This document shows, in pieces, positions 12,480 to 23,078 of a stretch of 64,000 bases of DNA. Source of the DNA: Thuidium tamariscinum. Lineage: Eukaryota; Streptophyta; Bryopsida; Hypnales; Thuidiaceae. Numbering within the stretch: the first letter of the stretch is position 1; each line of letters starts with the position of its first letter. The notes under the pieces were generated by a model. The model did no database searches. It was given only the letters and a program-made list of their open reading frames with translations, and had not been told where the DNA came from. The translations under genes and the position numbers were made by a program. Where the stretch lies: contig OX344751.2 in assembly GCA_947034885.2 (NCBI GenBank), positions 4,836,001 to 4,900,000 of the forward strand, written 5' to 3'.

Positions 12480-13260
12480 GAACTCAGAGCCAAACTCCAT
12501 CACCAGGCTGGACCTCCAATTCTTAGAGGTTTGGAAAGCTCCATTACGTTAATCAAACTCAGTTGGACCTCCGGGTGGACCTCCAGCCTCCGGCCCCTGT
12601 TATTCGCGTGTGCATCCCTGGAGGAGTCGGAGGGCCACCCGGAGGCGCTAGAAGACAAAGCTTTTTGCTGGAAGACAAAGCTTTTCCAACTCTCTGTGAA
12701 GGGGTGGTAAAGCGGAAGACAGAGACAACTCCGGCGGTGAAGGTCCGGCAGGGTTGGCAAAGTCCAATGGAGGCACGCGGAAAGTCCAGCCACGACCTCG
12801 GCCCCCTCTAGGAATCGGAGGTCTTGCCCACTGATGGAGTCTGGCTATCACTGGGGGCATCATGACACCTACAAAAGGAAGAGAATTGTTGGTGGTAGCA
12901 TTCCTGAGTTTTCACCAGTAGTGAGTCGTACACTCACTAACTTAAGTTCCAGTAGGAAACCAAGGGAACAAAAGTCGCAAAGCCACCAAACCAAGGACGG
13001 AGTGACGGACGGAGTGACGGGTGGGCTTTTGTCGTCATGTACCTCCGTCCGTCATTGAGTAGTGGATTTATATCGACTATCCCTTTGACCGGAAACTGGG
13101 AAACTCCCCGGAAGCTGCGGAGTCTCTGAGTGATAAGAGCATGGACAACCGCATGGCTCAGTTCTGATTCAGGAAGTTTATCTCACTCCCTTACATTACT
13201 GGACGGTGAAGCCCACCAATCAGCGGTGGAATGGGAGTCTGGTTTTTCAGATCTTCACAG
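12480..13260. other. Isolated GC-rich island
   Basis: CpG-rich sequence sharply different from its AT-rich surroundings. It contains inverted repeats (CCTCCGGGTGG at about 12568 with CCACCCGGAGG at about 12634; TGACGGACGGAG near 13003 with CTCCGTCCGTCA near 13042), a direct repeat of GGAAGACAAAGCTTTT-type sequence (about 12650-12687) and a tandem ACGGAGTGACGG pair (about 12996-13019). Open frames exist on both strands, none with a known domain. It could be a captured gene or promoter fragment, or a degraded element. Confidence 0.4.
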
Positions 13261-13264
13261 CTTT

Positions 13265-13397
13265 AGAGCATCCCCATGCCTGCTCTTCAAAGCAACACTT
13301 TAAAGATTTTGGACCACTGATCTTCCTTGTCAAAAGAAGATCAATGGTCCAGAATGTTTGAAGTGTGGCATTTGAAGAGTAGGCATGGGGATGCTCT
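13265..13397. mobile_element. 133-bp hairpin MITE, AGAGCATCCCCATGCCT ends
   Basis: A perfect 17-bp TIR (13265-13281 with 13381-13397) continues inward as an imperfect stem (CTCTTCAAAGCAACACTTTA with its partner, GGACCACTGATCTTC with GAAGATCAATGGTCC) to a loop of about 10 nt near 13325. Almost the entire element is one stem, so its transcript would look like a microRNA or siRNA precursor. It shares its ends with 4661-5064. Confidence 0.8.
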
Positions 13398-13507
13398 TCG
13401 AAAGGCAGTTGTGACTTGTGAGTGGTACTGTGGTAGGGATTAGAAAATTCCTTTTGAAGAATGAAAGTATTCTAGAAATGATCATTCTCACCTACTACTG
13501 TACTTCT

Positions 13508-14194
13508 TTAGCCCCTAAATGCTCAAGGCCTTTTTTGAGCTTCCAGGAATTTGCTCTAAATTGAACAAAAAGTCAACATTTTGATTAACTTTACCAATTT
13601 TTTTCGAAATGTAACTATACAAATTCAAACCAAGCATTTTAGAGATCATTTAGGAAAAGAAATCTAGACATGTTAGAAATCATTGAGGAAAAGAAAACAA
13701 GACAATATCACTTATGGATTGAAAGATTGTAATGATTGATCATAAGGGTGTTAAAATTGCAAAAGCGATGTGAAGCCTTTCAATCCTCTTTTCGCAAGTC
13801 AAAATTTAAAAAATTGGTGACTAAAAAAATATGAGGTGAAAGAGCCTAACATGCATAACCCAATCAATTTATGGCTTTTCAAAATCTACTTTAGAATTAT
13901 TTAAATGAATTTCTAATGTGATTTTTTCTCCAAGATCTAGTGTATTTGAGGCTCATATCTAAGAGCCCTCAACACTAGAGAAAGTCAATATTGCAATCGG
14001 TACTCATGCACAAAATCTTAAATAGAAACATTTTAATCAATCATTTTCAAGATCGGATTTTTGATACTTAAAAAGGACTTTGAAAAGAATTCCCCAAAAA
14101 TACAAACTACTTAAAAAAAACACTTGGTTAGATTTTCTTTAACTTCAAAGTTTTACAAACACCAGATTTTGGTGCCTTGGACATTTAGGGGGTA
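13508..14194. mobile_element. TIR element, uninterrupted copy (TTAGCCCCTAAATG ends)
   Basis: It starts TTAGCCCCTAAATGCTCAAG and ends ACATTTAGGGGGTA. Its length aligns in reverse complement with 48032-49090, for example ACATGTTAGAAATC, TCACTTATGGATTGAAAG, AGCCTTTCAATCC, and CAATCAATTTATGGCTTTT. It shows the unoccupied site (ACTA on the bottom strand, 13938-13941) of the insertion carried by the other copy. No coding capacity seen. Confidence 0.75.
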
Positions 14195-14339
14195 GTGAAG
14201 AATAAAATTGAGTAAGGTAGGAGGCTTGAACTCCAACATGGCCTTAAAAACAAATATGACTCAAAGGTGCATTTTACTTTCTTCAATGTACAAAATCTAC
14301 ACATTTCAGGAGGTGGGTGCTTTTGATGACCACAAATGA

Positions 14340-14525
14340 CTACTTTTTCTCAACTTCAAAAATTTGTAATTAATTCTACAAATCTCCAAAAAAATTATGA
14401 AACAACTTGGGTTAGATGCCTATTCCACTTGTCTTTCAAGGAAAATTAATGAAAAATATTTCAAGATGTTTTACCTCCCTAAAATTCAGTTTCAATCCTT
14501 AAATGGTTTATTTGTGGACCTCCTA
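14340..14525 (+). repeat. Dispersed AT-rich module of about 190 bp
   Basis: It contains ATGAAACAACTTGGGTTA, TTCCACTTGTCT, GGAAAATTAATGAAAAATAT, TTTTACCTCCCT and ATTCAGTTTCA. It matches 32170-32350 on the same strand, and in reverse complement about 5105-5250 and 19465-19585. Three of the four copies adjoin a 112-bp MITE. Confidence 0.6.
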
Positions 14526-14689
14526 CCTTATGGATTTGCAACTTTTCTAATCAAATGAATATGGCACAAGCATTGATGGACAAAGTCCACAAATAGATGT
14601 CTAAAAGTTATAGTATACAACATCAAGTTTTGTTTTTGTTCATTTTTTTAAGTGTAAGAGTAGTGATTTTAAGTGTTGTGGTGTACCTA

Positions 14690-14905
14690 TTTTCAACAAT
14701 CATCCACATATTGGATAGAAAATATCACATTAGCACATATCACATATCTATAATTTTTTCTTTTCCATAATCTCACAATTCCATCCAAGATTTTTTTTTA
14801 TTTGAATTTTTTTGGTGATTTCATCCAAGATTTCACTACATTTGTTGTAAAGGCTTGGTGCTAAGCCTATTGTTTTGGTGCACATTGATGACAAATTGCC
14901 CCCCA
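14690..14905 (+). repeat. Dispersed repeat fragment
   Basis: It aligns with 7296-7530: both have ATATTGGATAGNAAATAT, TTAGCACATA, a TTTCATCCAA-type phrase occurring twice, and a TTGGTGCNAAGC-like stretch. It is a piece of the element at 6529-7686. Confidence 0.5.
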
Positions 14906-17900
14906 AAACTCCATTGGACAGTATATTACATTACTATAGAATTTTGAAGAAAAAAAATAGTTGTCACGTGAAAAAAAAGTAAATTTCAAAGTAAGTCATG
15001 TCTAAATCTTGGTATTTTATGCTACGATTTGGAATTACTCAGTTACATTTTGTTCAATTTTCCCTTAGAAGCTTAAAAACACTATTTGTACCTTTTCATA
15101 TTGGTATCATTTTAAATTGTTGTACGCAAAATTTGAAGGAAGTCAACATTTATTCAACTAGTTTGTAAAAAGACTAAAGACAATTCATGACGTGTACAAG
15201 TGATTCAGCTATTTTGTATACAACATTTTGAAATGGTGTACACCAACATAAAAAACTACAAAACATATTTTTAAGCTTTTAAGAGAAAATTGAACAAAAT
15301 ATAAAATAATTCCAAATTGTAGTGGACAATATTGAATTTTAGACATAACTAACTTTGAAATTAACCTTCTTTCACATCACAACTAATTTTTTTTCAAATT
15401 AACTTCCATAGCAATGTATTATACATTGCATACTACAACTTTTATGCATTATTTTTGGACTTTGTCCATTATTTTATACTTATGGTATGGTTGTTTGAAT
15501 GAAAAGGTTGCAAATCCATAATTAGTTTTGTTTCTCACTATTGATACCTGCATTGTAAGGTGATGAAAGTCCCTTCTAAAAAACTTTGTTGTTGGCTTGA
15601 AGAAAGTTTGGATGCTTTGTTGAATTGACAACAAATTTTGAAGTAGCCATTGCTCTTTTTCACCTTGCAATTGTAGAAGATGCATTGTGTTCTTCAAATT
15701 TCATATTTTAACTTATGAACAAAGCCCTTTAGAGCAATGTTTTGTTCAAATAACTTCTCGTTTATCTAAAACAATGTTTACATCTTTTTAAAAGACACTT
15801 GAGATGCATTTCATCCATTTAAAGTGATCCAATATAGTAAGATTGTGAACATTCATTCATCTACCTACAATATACCATCTCTTTGATATGTAAAATTAGG
15901 ATCAACTATTAGTTTGCAAATCTCTCTTGGGTGGATCACTCTTTGTATATTTCATACCTCTTGTGCAGCAAGGGGATATTTTTTGGGAGGCTATTTACCT
16001 CGAAAGCTCAAATAAATGGTCCCCTATAATTGCATAATTTGTGAAAATGTCCTATATTATGGCACCCTATACTTACTTATATTATGTAGGTGAAAGTATT
16101 TTTTTCTAGGATATTTTCTTTATAAGGGAAAAAAGTGAATTGAAAATAAAGTTAAAAGCAAAAAGGTTAGAGAGAAGATCAAGTAAATTTGTATGAAAAG
16201 TTGGGATGTTTACTTGGCTCAATATTCTTTTTTGTTGTCACCCTTTTTTTGTATATAGAATTCAGTCAAGTGAACTAGTATGACAATATTACCACTTGCA
16301 ATACACAAAAATCCAAAAATTGAATGTACAAGAAATTTTGCAATGGGTGAAAAATACAATTTGACAATGCATGAAAGGAAAACAATAGAATTACGGTTTA
16401 CAAAAATTGCAATGCTTTAAAAAATGAGAAAATGTCATCCGTGGGTTCTAAACAAGAATCAATCTTGAATACACCTCTCAAAATAATTAAAGGCACTATC
16501 TTTTACATGCCATAGAACTTACATCCTAAACCCTAAACCCTAAACTAGCTCTAAATAAAATTGACCCTACTAAATACAATTTCCAAGATTCTAATCTCTA
16601 GCCTTTAAATTATATTTTAAAAATTTAATACTTGAGATTTTTTAACTACTTATTTTACTTATAATACATCTTTGATTTTGAAAGTCCCCTACTTTATTTA
16701 CAAGTCCTTTATAAATTTTACCTTGAAACAATAAAACCTATGCTATATTATACCAGATGTGGTTCTTAAAATGCAAGAAGTGATCGACCCGGGAAATCTC
16801 TTCAATAATATTTTAGTGAAGTCTAATTTAAATCACACACTAAGAAAGTGAAACTAAAATTAAGTGATGAAAGTTCATTGATGGCATTTGAATATAACAT
16901 GCAAAAGTTACTATAAAGAGATGTAAGCTTGGTTTCTTTTTCTCTCACAAACAAAATCCAAAGCTTTTAAGTATACGGGTTCTTTTACGGGAAAGGTCAA
17001 CTAGTCTATTGTGTAAGTGTCTAAGGTCACTTCCAAGTAGATCTAAATGGGATTTTATAATGGTAATTTTAGAAATAAAATGTTAAACTCTCCAAAAGCC
17101 CAATTCATAATATTGACTTATAATTTATGTCAATTGGACCACTTGCAACCCTACCACAACTTGCAATGTCATGATAAGACAAGTTGTACCAACTTATAGA
17201 CAATTAGACTTACATGATTCAACATTTCATTTCCAAAACATACAAAACAATTGGAGTCAACTTTAAATACAATTGGTAATCCCTCACAAACTCACAATTG
17301 ATTGAATTGCAACTCTGTTGGACTCATAGATTTTCAATTATCAATATAGACATTTTAAACTACACTTGGTCTTTGACAAATTGACAACTTATCACATTTG
17401 CAACACTTGACCCTACGCATGACTAATTATTCTTGACAAAAGAAACTAGACTTAGCATAATTCAATGATACATCTTTCAACTAGAACAAACAAACACAAT
17501 AACAACTAGACTATGTAGAATTCTAATCTTATTAATTCAAAGCAATTCTAAACATAGTAGACGCAATCATTGCACCTTTCCAAATTCATTTCATCTTCCA
17601 TCAATATAAATAGCAAGAAAATTTCATCTTGCTCAACAAATCAATGTTTGCCTGACTTCCTCGTCGATTTTGCAAACTTGCAACTTATAATCCCACCTGG
17701 ACTTTGCTTCATTCTCAACAATGACAATCTAACCCACCTGGTCAATTTGCCTTCTAAACTTTCATCTAACAATCTCTTTGAGTCCACTCTCTAACAATTC
17801 TTTTGTCTAGTCGCTTACAAATAATTAATTGATGGTTTCACAAACACAATTGGAGTTTCTATACTCACAATAGTCACAAGCTATTGACAAAAAAAATTCA

Positions 17901-18373
17901 ACCATAACACAAGCAATTTGGCATACACAATTACATTCATACAACAATGTAATATTGATTGATTAAAACTTTTTGTTAATACAAATTATTCTTGAGCCAT
18001 ATTTGAAAAATAGACTTTGATATGAACTCCCCCAACAAAGACTAATGGACCTAACTATATAGCTTCAAGAGTTGAATGACAACTTGTCTGATATTTGATC
18101 TCAATAGATACCATGCCAAATTGTCAAACATCCAATCTTTCCAAATGAACCTTCTTCAAATCTAATTTGTAAGCCTTTTTATATAAGTGTGAACTATTTG
18201 ATAATTTGTCCTTTTTAGAACTAAATGGAAATGATTTGACCCTTTCAAAAAAACATTAAGAGGGCAAAATGACAAATTGTGTAAAATTGTTATGACTACA
18301 GGAGACTTCAAGGATAAACATGTAATCCATCTATAGAAAGAAGAAAGAACACTCTAATGTAATTGCACCTCTT
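14906..18373. other. AT-rich non-coding stretch; short telomere-like motif
   Basis: No gene recognised. At about 16523-16544 three consecutive CCTAAAC units occur, matching the plant telomere repeat in its CCCTAAA orientation. It is far too short for a telomere. Elsewhere only low-complexity frames are seen. Confidence 0.5.
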
Positions 18374-18710
18374 CATTAGGAGACATTTGAGGGCAATGGA
18401 AGCTTGCGAGTTATTTTGAGTTCCCAAATTGTGAGAATGTACCACATCACCAGTCTAACGTGACCAAGAGAGTCCCGTGTTAGAATTTTTAGAATTTTAG
18501 AATTATTTTAAAAATATTTTTTTGAAAAAAAATTCAGTTTTAAAATTCAGTATTAGTTTTTTTAACCTTTTTAGAATTTCTGAATTTTTTTTTTCAAAAA
18601 TCCAAAAAATTCAGCCAATAGGATTGATTTGTAGTTTCTCGACAGCATAGGGAATGGACTAGGGAATAGCCCTAAAACAATCTTCCGTTGCCCTCAATTC
18701 CCCTCTAATG
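18374..18710. mobile_element. MITE, CATTAG...GAGGGCAA ends, copy 1
   Basis: The left end CATTAGGAGACATTTGAGGG with CAATGGAAG pairs with the right end CTTCCGTTGCCCTCAATTCC followed by CCTCTAATG: an imperfect TIR of more than 30 bp. The AT-rich centre consists of AATTTT-type runs. The element at 19736-19969 has the same ends. Confidence 0.65.
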
Positions 18711-19590
18711 TGTGACTCTTTTCTAGAACTAACTCTCCAAATTCATGCCGAACTTGTATATATTTTTTCTAATCATGAGTGTTTGGGGTTGATTTTAGAT
18801 ACATTGATTTTTAGCACTTTGAAAACCTATAGTTTATTTTGTAGGTGTTTAATGAATAAAAAAAAACAAAAACAAAAACAAAATTTATTTCTATATAGAA
18901 CTAAGAAATAATTACACAATTTTAGCATAGAGGAATGTTCAATTGTTAATTTGAATGCATTAATTTAGGTATAGTCAATGATATATACAAAAGAGGGATT
19001 TTAATTATAAATTTTGTTATATATTTTCAAGAAAGTCTTGTAGGTTTTAAATTGAATATGCATACAAAGGCTAATTTCAAATGTTCCATATGTTAAGCAT
19101 TGTATAAATCTTCTACAAGAGCTTCGAACATCCATCATTATCTAAATCTATTATAGTAAGGATACGTGGGTGATCATTTTGAATTATTTGATATTAAAGG
19201 GGTAGTCATATATGATTATAATATTTAATTTTCCTTAATATGGATGTAAAACCAACAAATAATTGGGGAGAATTACTAGTTAGTTGATTGATGACTAGTA
19301 GAATTGGGAACCTTTTGATTGTAATTTGAAAACATTAGAAAAAATCTGGTGAAAAAATCTATAATTTTTTAATTTTAAGTAGAAAAAGACAAAACTTAAC
19401 CAATTCAATATGGAAATTAAAGGAAAAGAATTGGTTAGATGAGAGCTTTGTAAAGCACCCATAGAGAGCTAAAATTGAATTTGGGAAGTTGAAACCTCTT
19501 GAAATATTTTTCATCTTATTCTTCTCTAAAAACAATAGAATTGATGTCCAACAAATTAATTAAGCATTTTTTTGAAGTTGAAATGTAGTG
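18711..19590. other. AT-rich non-coding stretch
   Basis: No gene recognised. About 19465-19585 is a reverse-complement copy of the 190-bp module described at 14340-14525. Confidence 0.45.
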
Positions 19591-19703
19591 GGCTCTAGAA
19601 TTGCCCACGTCTTGAAATGTGAACTATTTATAGATAATTGGTACAATGAAAAAGTAACATGTACAAATAGTGATTATTTGAGGAGATGGACGATTTTAGA
19701 GTC
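19591..19703. mobile_element. 112-bp-class MITE, diverged copy
   Basis: It starts GGCTCTAGAATTGCCCACGT and ends GGACGATTTTAGAGTCC, and internally shares TTGAAATGT, AAAAAGTAACATGTACAAAT and AGTGATTATTTGAGG-type phrases with 5264-5375. It is more decayed than the other two copies. Confidence 0.5.
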
Positions 19704-19735
19704 CAAGCACTCTATCAACTTCTTCCATTAGAAGA

Positions 19736-19969
19736 GATTTGGGCCTCTAGGAGACTGCGAGTTCCCATAATCCGAAAATGCAGAAACTGCCACGGGAATG
19801 CAATTTTCCAAGAGTCCTATGTTGTCGAGAGAGTGCCACATCATTAAATTTTTTATTTTATTTTTAATTGAATTTTTTTTCATATTTCAGGACCCAAAAT
19901 TATTATTATTATTATTTTGATAAATGCTGTCCCCAAACGGCCCTTTGGAGCCTCAAATCCCCTCTAATG
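19736..19969. mobile_element. MITE, CATTAG...GGCC ends, copy 2
   Basis: The left CATTAGAAGAGATTTGGGCC pairs with the right GGAGCCTCAAATCCCCTCTA followed by ATG. Same family as 18374-18710. A short ATT microsatellite (about 19897-19917) lies inside. Confidence 0.6.
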
Positions 19970-20159
19970 CCTCAAAACTCAACTAAAAATATTCAGGCGC
20001 TGAAACCAACGCTGCTCCTCCTCCGACAAAACATCACCTCAGCAGGTATTCACGTGCATTTTCTGGTGACATTAAAGAGATATGAATATCGTATAGAATA
20101 CGTATTATACTGTATTCCTACTGCCATTAATAGTAACTTACTAGATTACCAATCTCAGG

Positions 20160-22985
20160 AATGATGAGTACCCGCTGCTTTCAAGTACCTGCCACGCTTG
20201 ATCGGACGTTCGCATCTTCACTACCGTCTCACCGCCCCGCCCATTTTTTTATGAACACAGTAACGATTCCCTCGCACGGGAATTGAATCTTCCGTAACAA
20301 GCATATCGAATTTGGTTTCGAGGAAAAAATTTCGTTGTGGCGAGGACGGCCGAAGCACTTCCGAGTATAATATGGCGGAAGCGGCCGAGCAAAGAAGTTA
20401 TGTGGCCGTCGCGAAAGCACGCAAGCGGGGAAGGTAGTTTCCAGCTTCTCAGTCAACAACAAAAGTGGTCACGAAGTCAGCATTCACTGGCGGATTGGAG
20501 TGATTAGCGGCGAAGACAGTCATTCCACGACGTGGAAATGGTGGAATGCGCAATAGAATAGTAACGTATTGTAGAGTCTTTGTTGCAGTGAGTGTCGGAG
20601 GCAGCCTTGCTTTCTTTTGCGGTTTTGTGTTTTGGGGTGTACACGTCATGCGGACGAAGGCTCCGACCTGACTAGTCTTCATTCCTCCCTCAATTTGCGC
20701 ACGGCCTTCCAGTGGCCCTCGCTTTGCTTCTTCCTTCTTGAATCTCCCGCAAAATTACCTCTCTTCCCGAAGGCAAAGGTTGCAACTATTCTGTCGGGGG
20801 AATAACTTTGTTGATTGTTTGGATCGCCTTAGCCACACTCTGGTTTCCTTGGCCTTGATATTTTCCTCGCCGCGTGTTTTTCTCGCTGCCTGAGCTTCCG
20901 CTAGGGTTATCTCTCCGGCCTTCCCCCTGGAGTATGGACGATTTACCGACTCTGTTTTGTGTGTCGTAGCGATGGTGTGGTGCGCAACAGGATCCCGCTT
21001 GTTCTTGTTTTGGACTGGTCCAATGGAGTTTTAGTAGGTGTACTGCGGATGGTACTTCAATCTCCTTTTCTTGCTCCCTTGAATGTTGAGCCGACACAGA
21101 TCGGTTTGAAGTCCAGTCTTGATGCATGTGAGAATGATGTGATTAAGAGATCTAGGGAGGGATGTTTACGGCTATCGGGCGTTCGATATTTGGCTTGCAC
21201 AGCGGTTCTTGTGTCGGAGGAGGGCGGTGCATCGAGGGAGCACCTTAGGACGACTTAAGCGCGGCAGTATAAGACGAGAGTACTTGCGGGTTAGTAGGCC
21301 CGAGTTTAATTGTACGACCATATCCGCTGTTCCGCACTTGTGGGTTACTGGGCACTCGAGTTTATACTACAGGGTTGACCTTTCTTAGTACAGGGCAGGA
21401 TGAGATGCTCTAGTCAATCATTTCACGTCAAGTCATCTGACGGGGCCCATTGAGATAAGTGAAGTCTTCATCGCCATTGCAGTGCTTCCATATCTCAGTC
21501 AAGCTGAGTACAGGGCGCGATATACACTTGCACTACTTTTTTGTCGATTAAATTGGGTCCGTTATTGCATTTTTCGAACAATTATAGAAATCTTAGTTGT
21601 GAGCTGAGTGGTTTTAGCGCTGGTCACTGTAAGTTGTGAATTTGGGGGGCTCAGGTCAATGGAATATCGAGGGGTGTATAAGATTATTTTCTCTCAGCCT
21701 ACGGTTCTTTGTAATTTCCGGAAAATGAGAAGTTCGGCTGTTGAAGTTCGAATCACATTCATTCGGATTGATAACTTGCATATACTGTGATATACTCATA
21801 ACTGATAACTGATAAGTTGATCATTTCTAATTACTAGTTTCATATTTTCGTATTTAGTCGCGCACCTGGACATGCAGCACTTAGAAAAGGATTGGTCTTG
21901 TCGTGTCTTTCGAAACCGCTACTTTGTTGATGTGCATCTGGATGCAATCATTATGCCTCATAAGCTCCCTGTGGTCTCATTGACAATTAACATGACAGAC
22001 GGAATTTCTTCATGCTGTTAATTCAGGTGGCTAATACCTGTCTTCCTTTGATGTACAGATCAGCGACTGTGCAGACAGCTGCGGAAGATGATCAATTGGC
22101 GACATAAAGCGCCTGCAATTATCGTAGAAGCGGTCAGTGCAGGAAGATCCTCGGTGATCGTACTCCGCTCTCCGCGTAATGTTTCAGAGTTGTAAGTAAT
22201 ATACTTCCACTGTTCTTTCTTGTCTCCATCCTCGTGCTCGGCATCCGTTTCATCTGCAGTTCCGGTACCACTGGCCATTCACCGCGGTTGAACCTTTCTT
22301 TTAATCCGGTCTTGTGGTGGATACTTTCTCCTATTCGCACATAGTAAATGACGACTGTGAGTCTTCGTTTCTATTGGCTTGAACTCTTATTGAGATTCAG
22401 GGGGTTTCCGGAATGTCGATCGAATTGCCGGTAGTTTGAAATCTTAGGTTTCTAGGCAGAAACTTATCATGGGACTGAATGAGTGACCTCTTCATGAAAC
22501 TTATTTCTCTTCAATCCTATTTTGGTTTACGAGGGATTAATTACAATCATGAAATCGGTAGATGTTTATTGCAGTTCAGCAGAGCTCTCCTCATAGTGCT
22601 CGTTTCATGTGTTTTTGCAAGCCTAAGTTCTTCGGTTGATTGATTGACAGCGTATTTAATCAGGCTTCAAACATGATCACAAGTACGAATGCAAGATCGC
22701 CCAGACTTGCAGGGTTTTAGTTTTCTCATTATTTTATCCTGTTTACCCTAATGCTAACCATCCAACCTAATTATCTTCCTCTGTTAGTTAACATCGGAGT
22801 TCGGATTGGTTTTCATCAATTTTATTGCACGGGGTTCACCAACATTGGAAACCTGCCTTCGTCTCGGAAATTGTTCATGATGATCCATGATCCATGGCGA
22901 CATTATTTACTGATATTTCTCGTGACAGAGTTAGGGATGACGAAATTGTATGCACTGGAAAGCGTTAATTTCTCTTTGTTAATGT
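20160..22985 (+). promoter_or_regulatory. Putative promoter and long 5' leader region of the AHK1-like gene
   Basis: Base composition changes abruptly near 20150 from AT-rich to GC-balanced, and stays so up to the coding start about 2.8 kb later. No continuous coding frame is present; short frames on both strands have no known domain. An imperfect direct repeat (ACTTGCGGGTTAGTAGG near 21281, ACTTGTGGGTTACTGGG near 21337) is visible. The region probably holds a promoter and untranslated exons with introns, but transcript boundaries cannot be read from sequence. Confidence 0.4.
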
Positions 22986-23078
22986 ATGGCATTTGCTTCC
23001 GCAGTCCATTTGGAAAAGCGGAAAGGAGAGCAGATATCGCCAGCTGAGGATATAGCACAAATTTGTTGTGCTTCTTCA

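Noticed and set aside
16523-16544. Chromosome end
   Set aside because: Only about three telomere units, followed on both sides by ordinary sequence.
20229-20682. Minus-strand open frames as a divergent gene
   Set aside because: Short, two overlapping frames without recognisable family motifs; more likely promoter or leader sequence.
22060-22340. Overlapping minus-strand open frames as a gene
   Set aside because: No domain, no continuation through splice sites, and they sit in the leader region of the AHK1-like gene.
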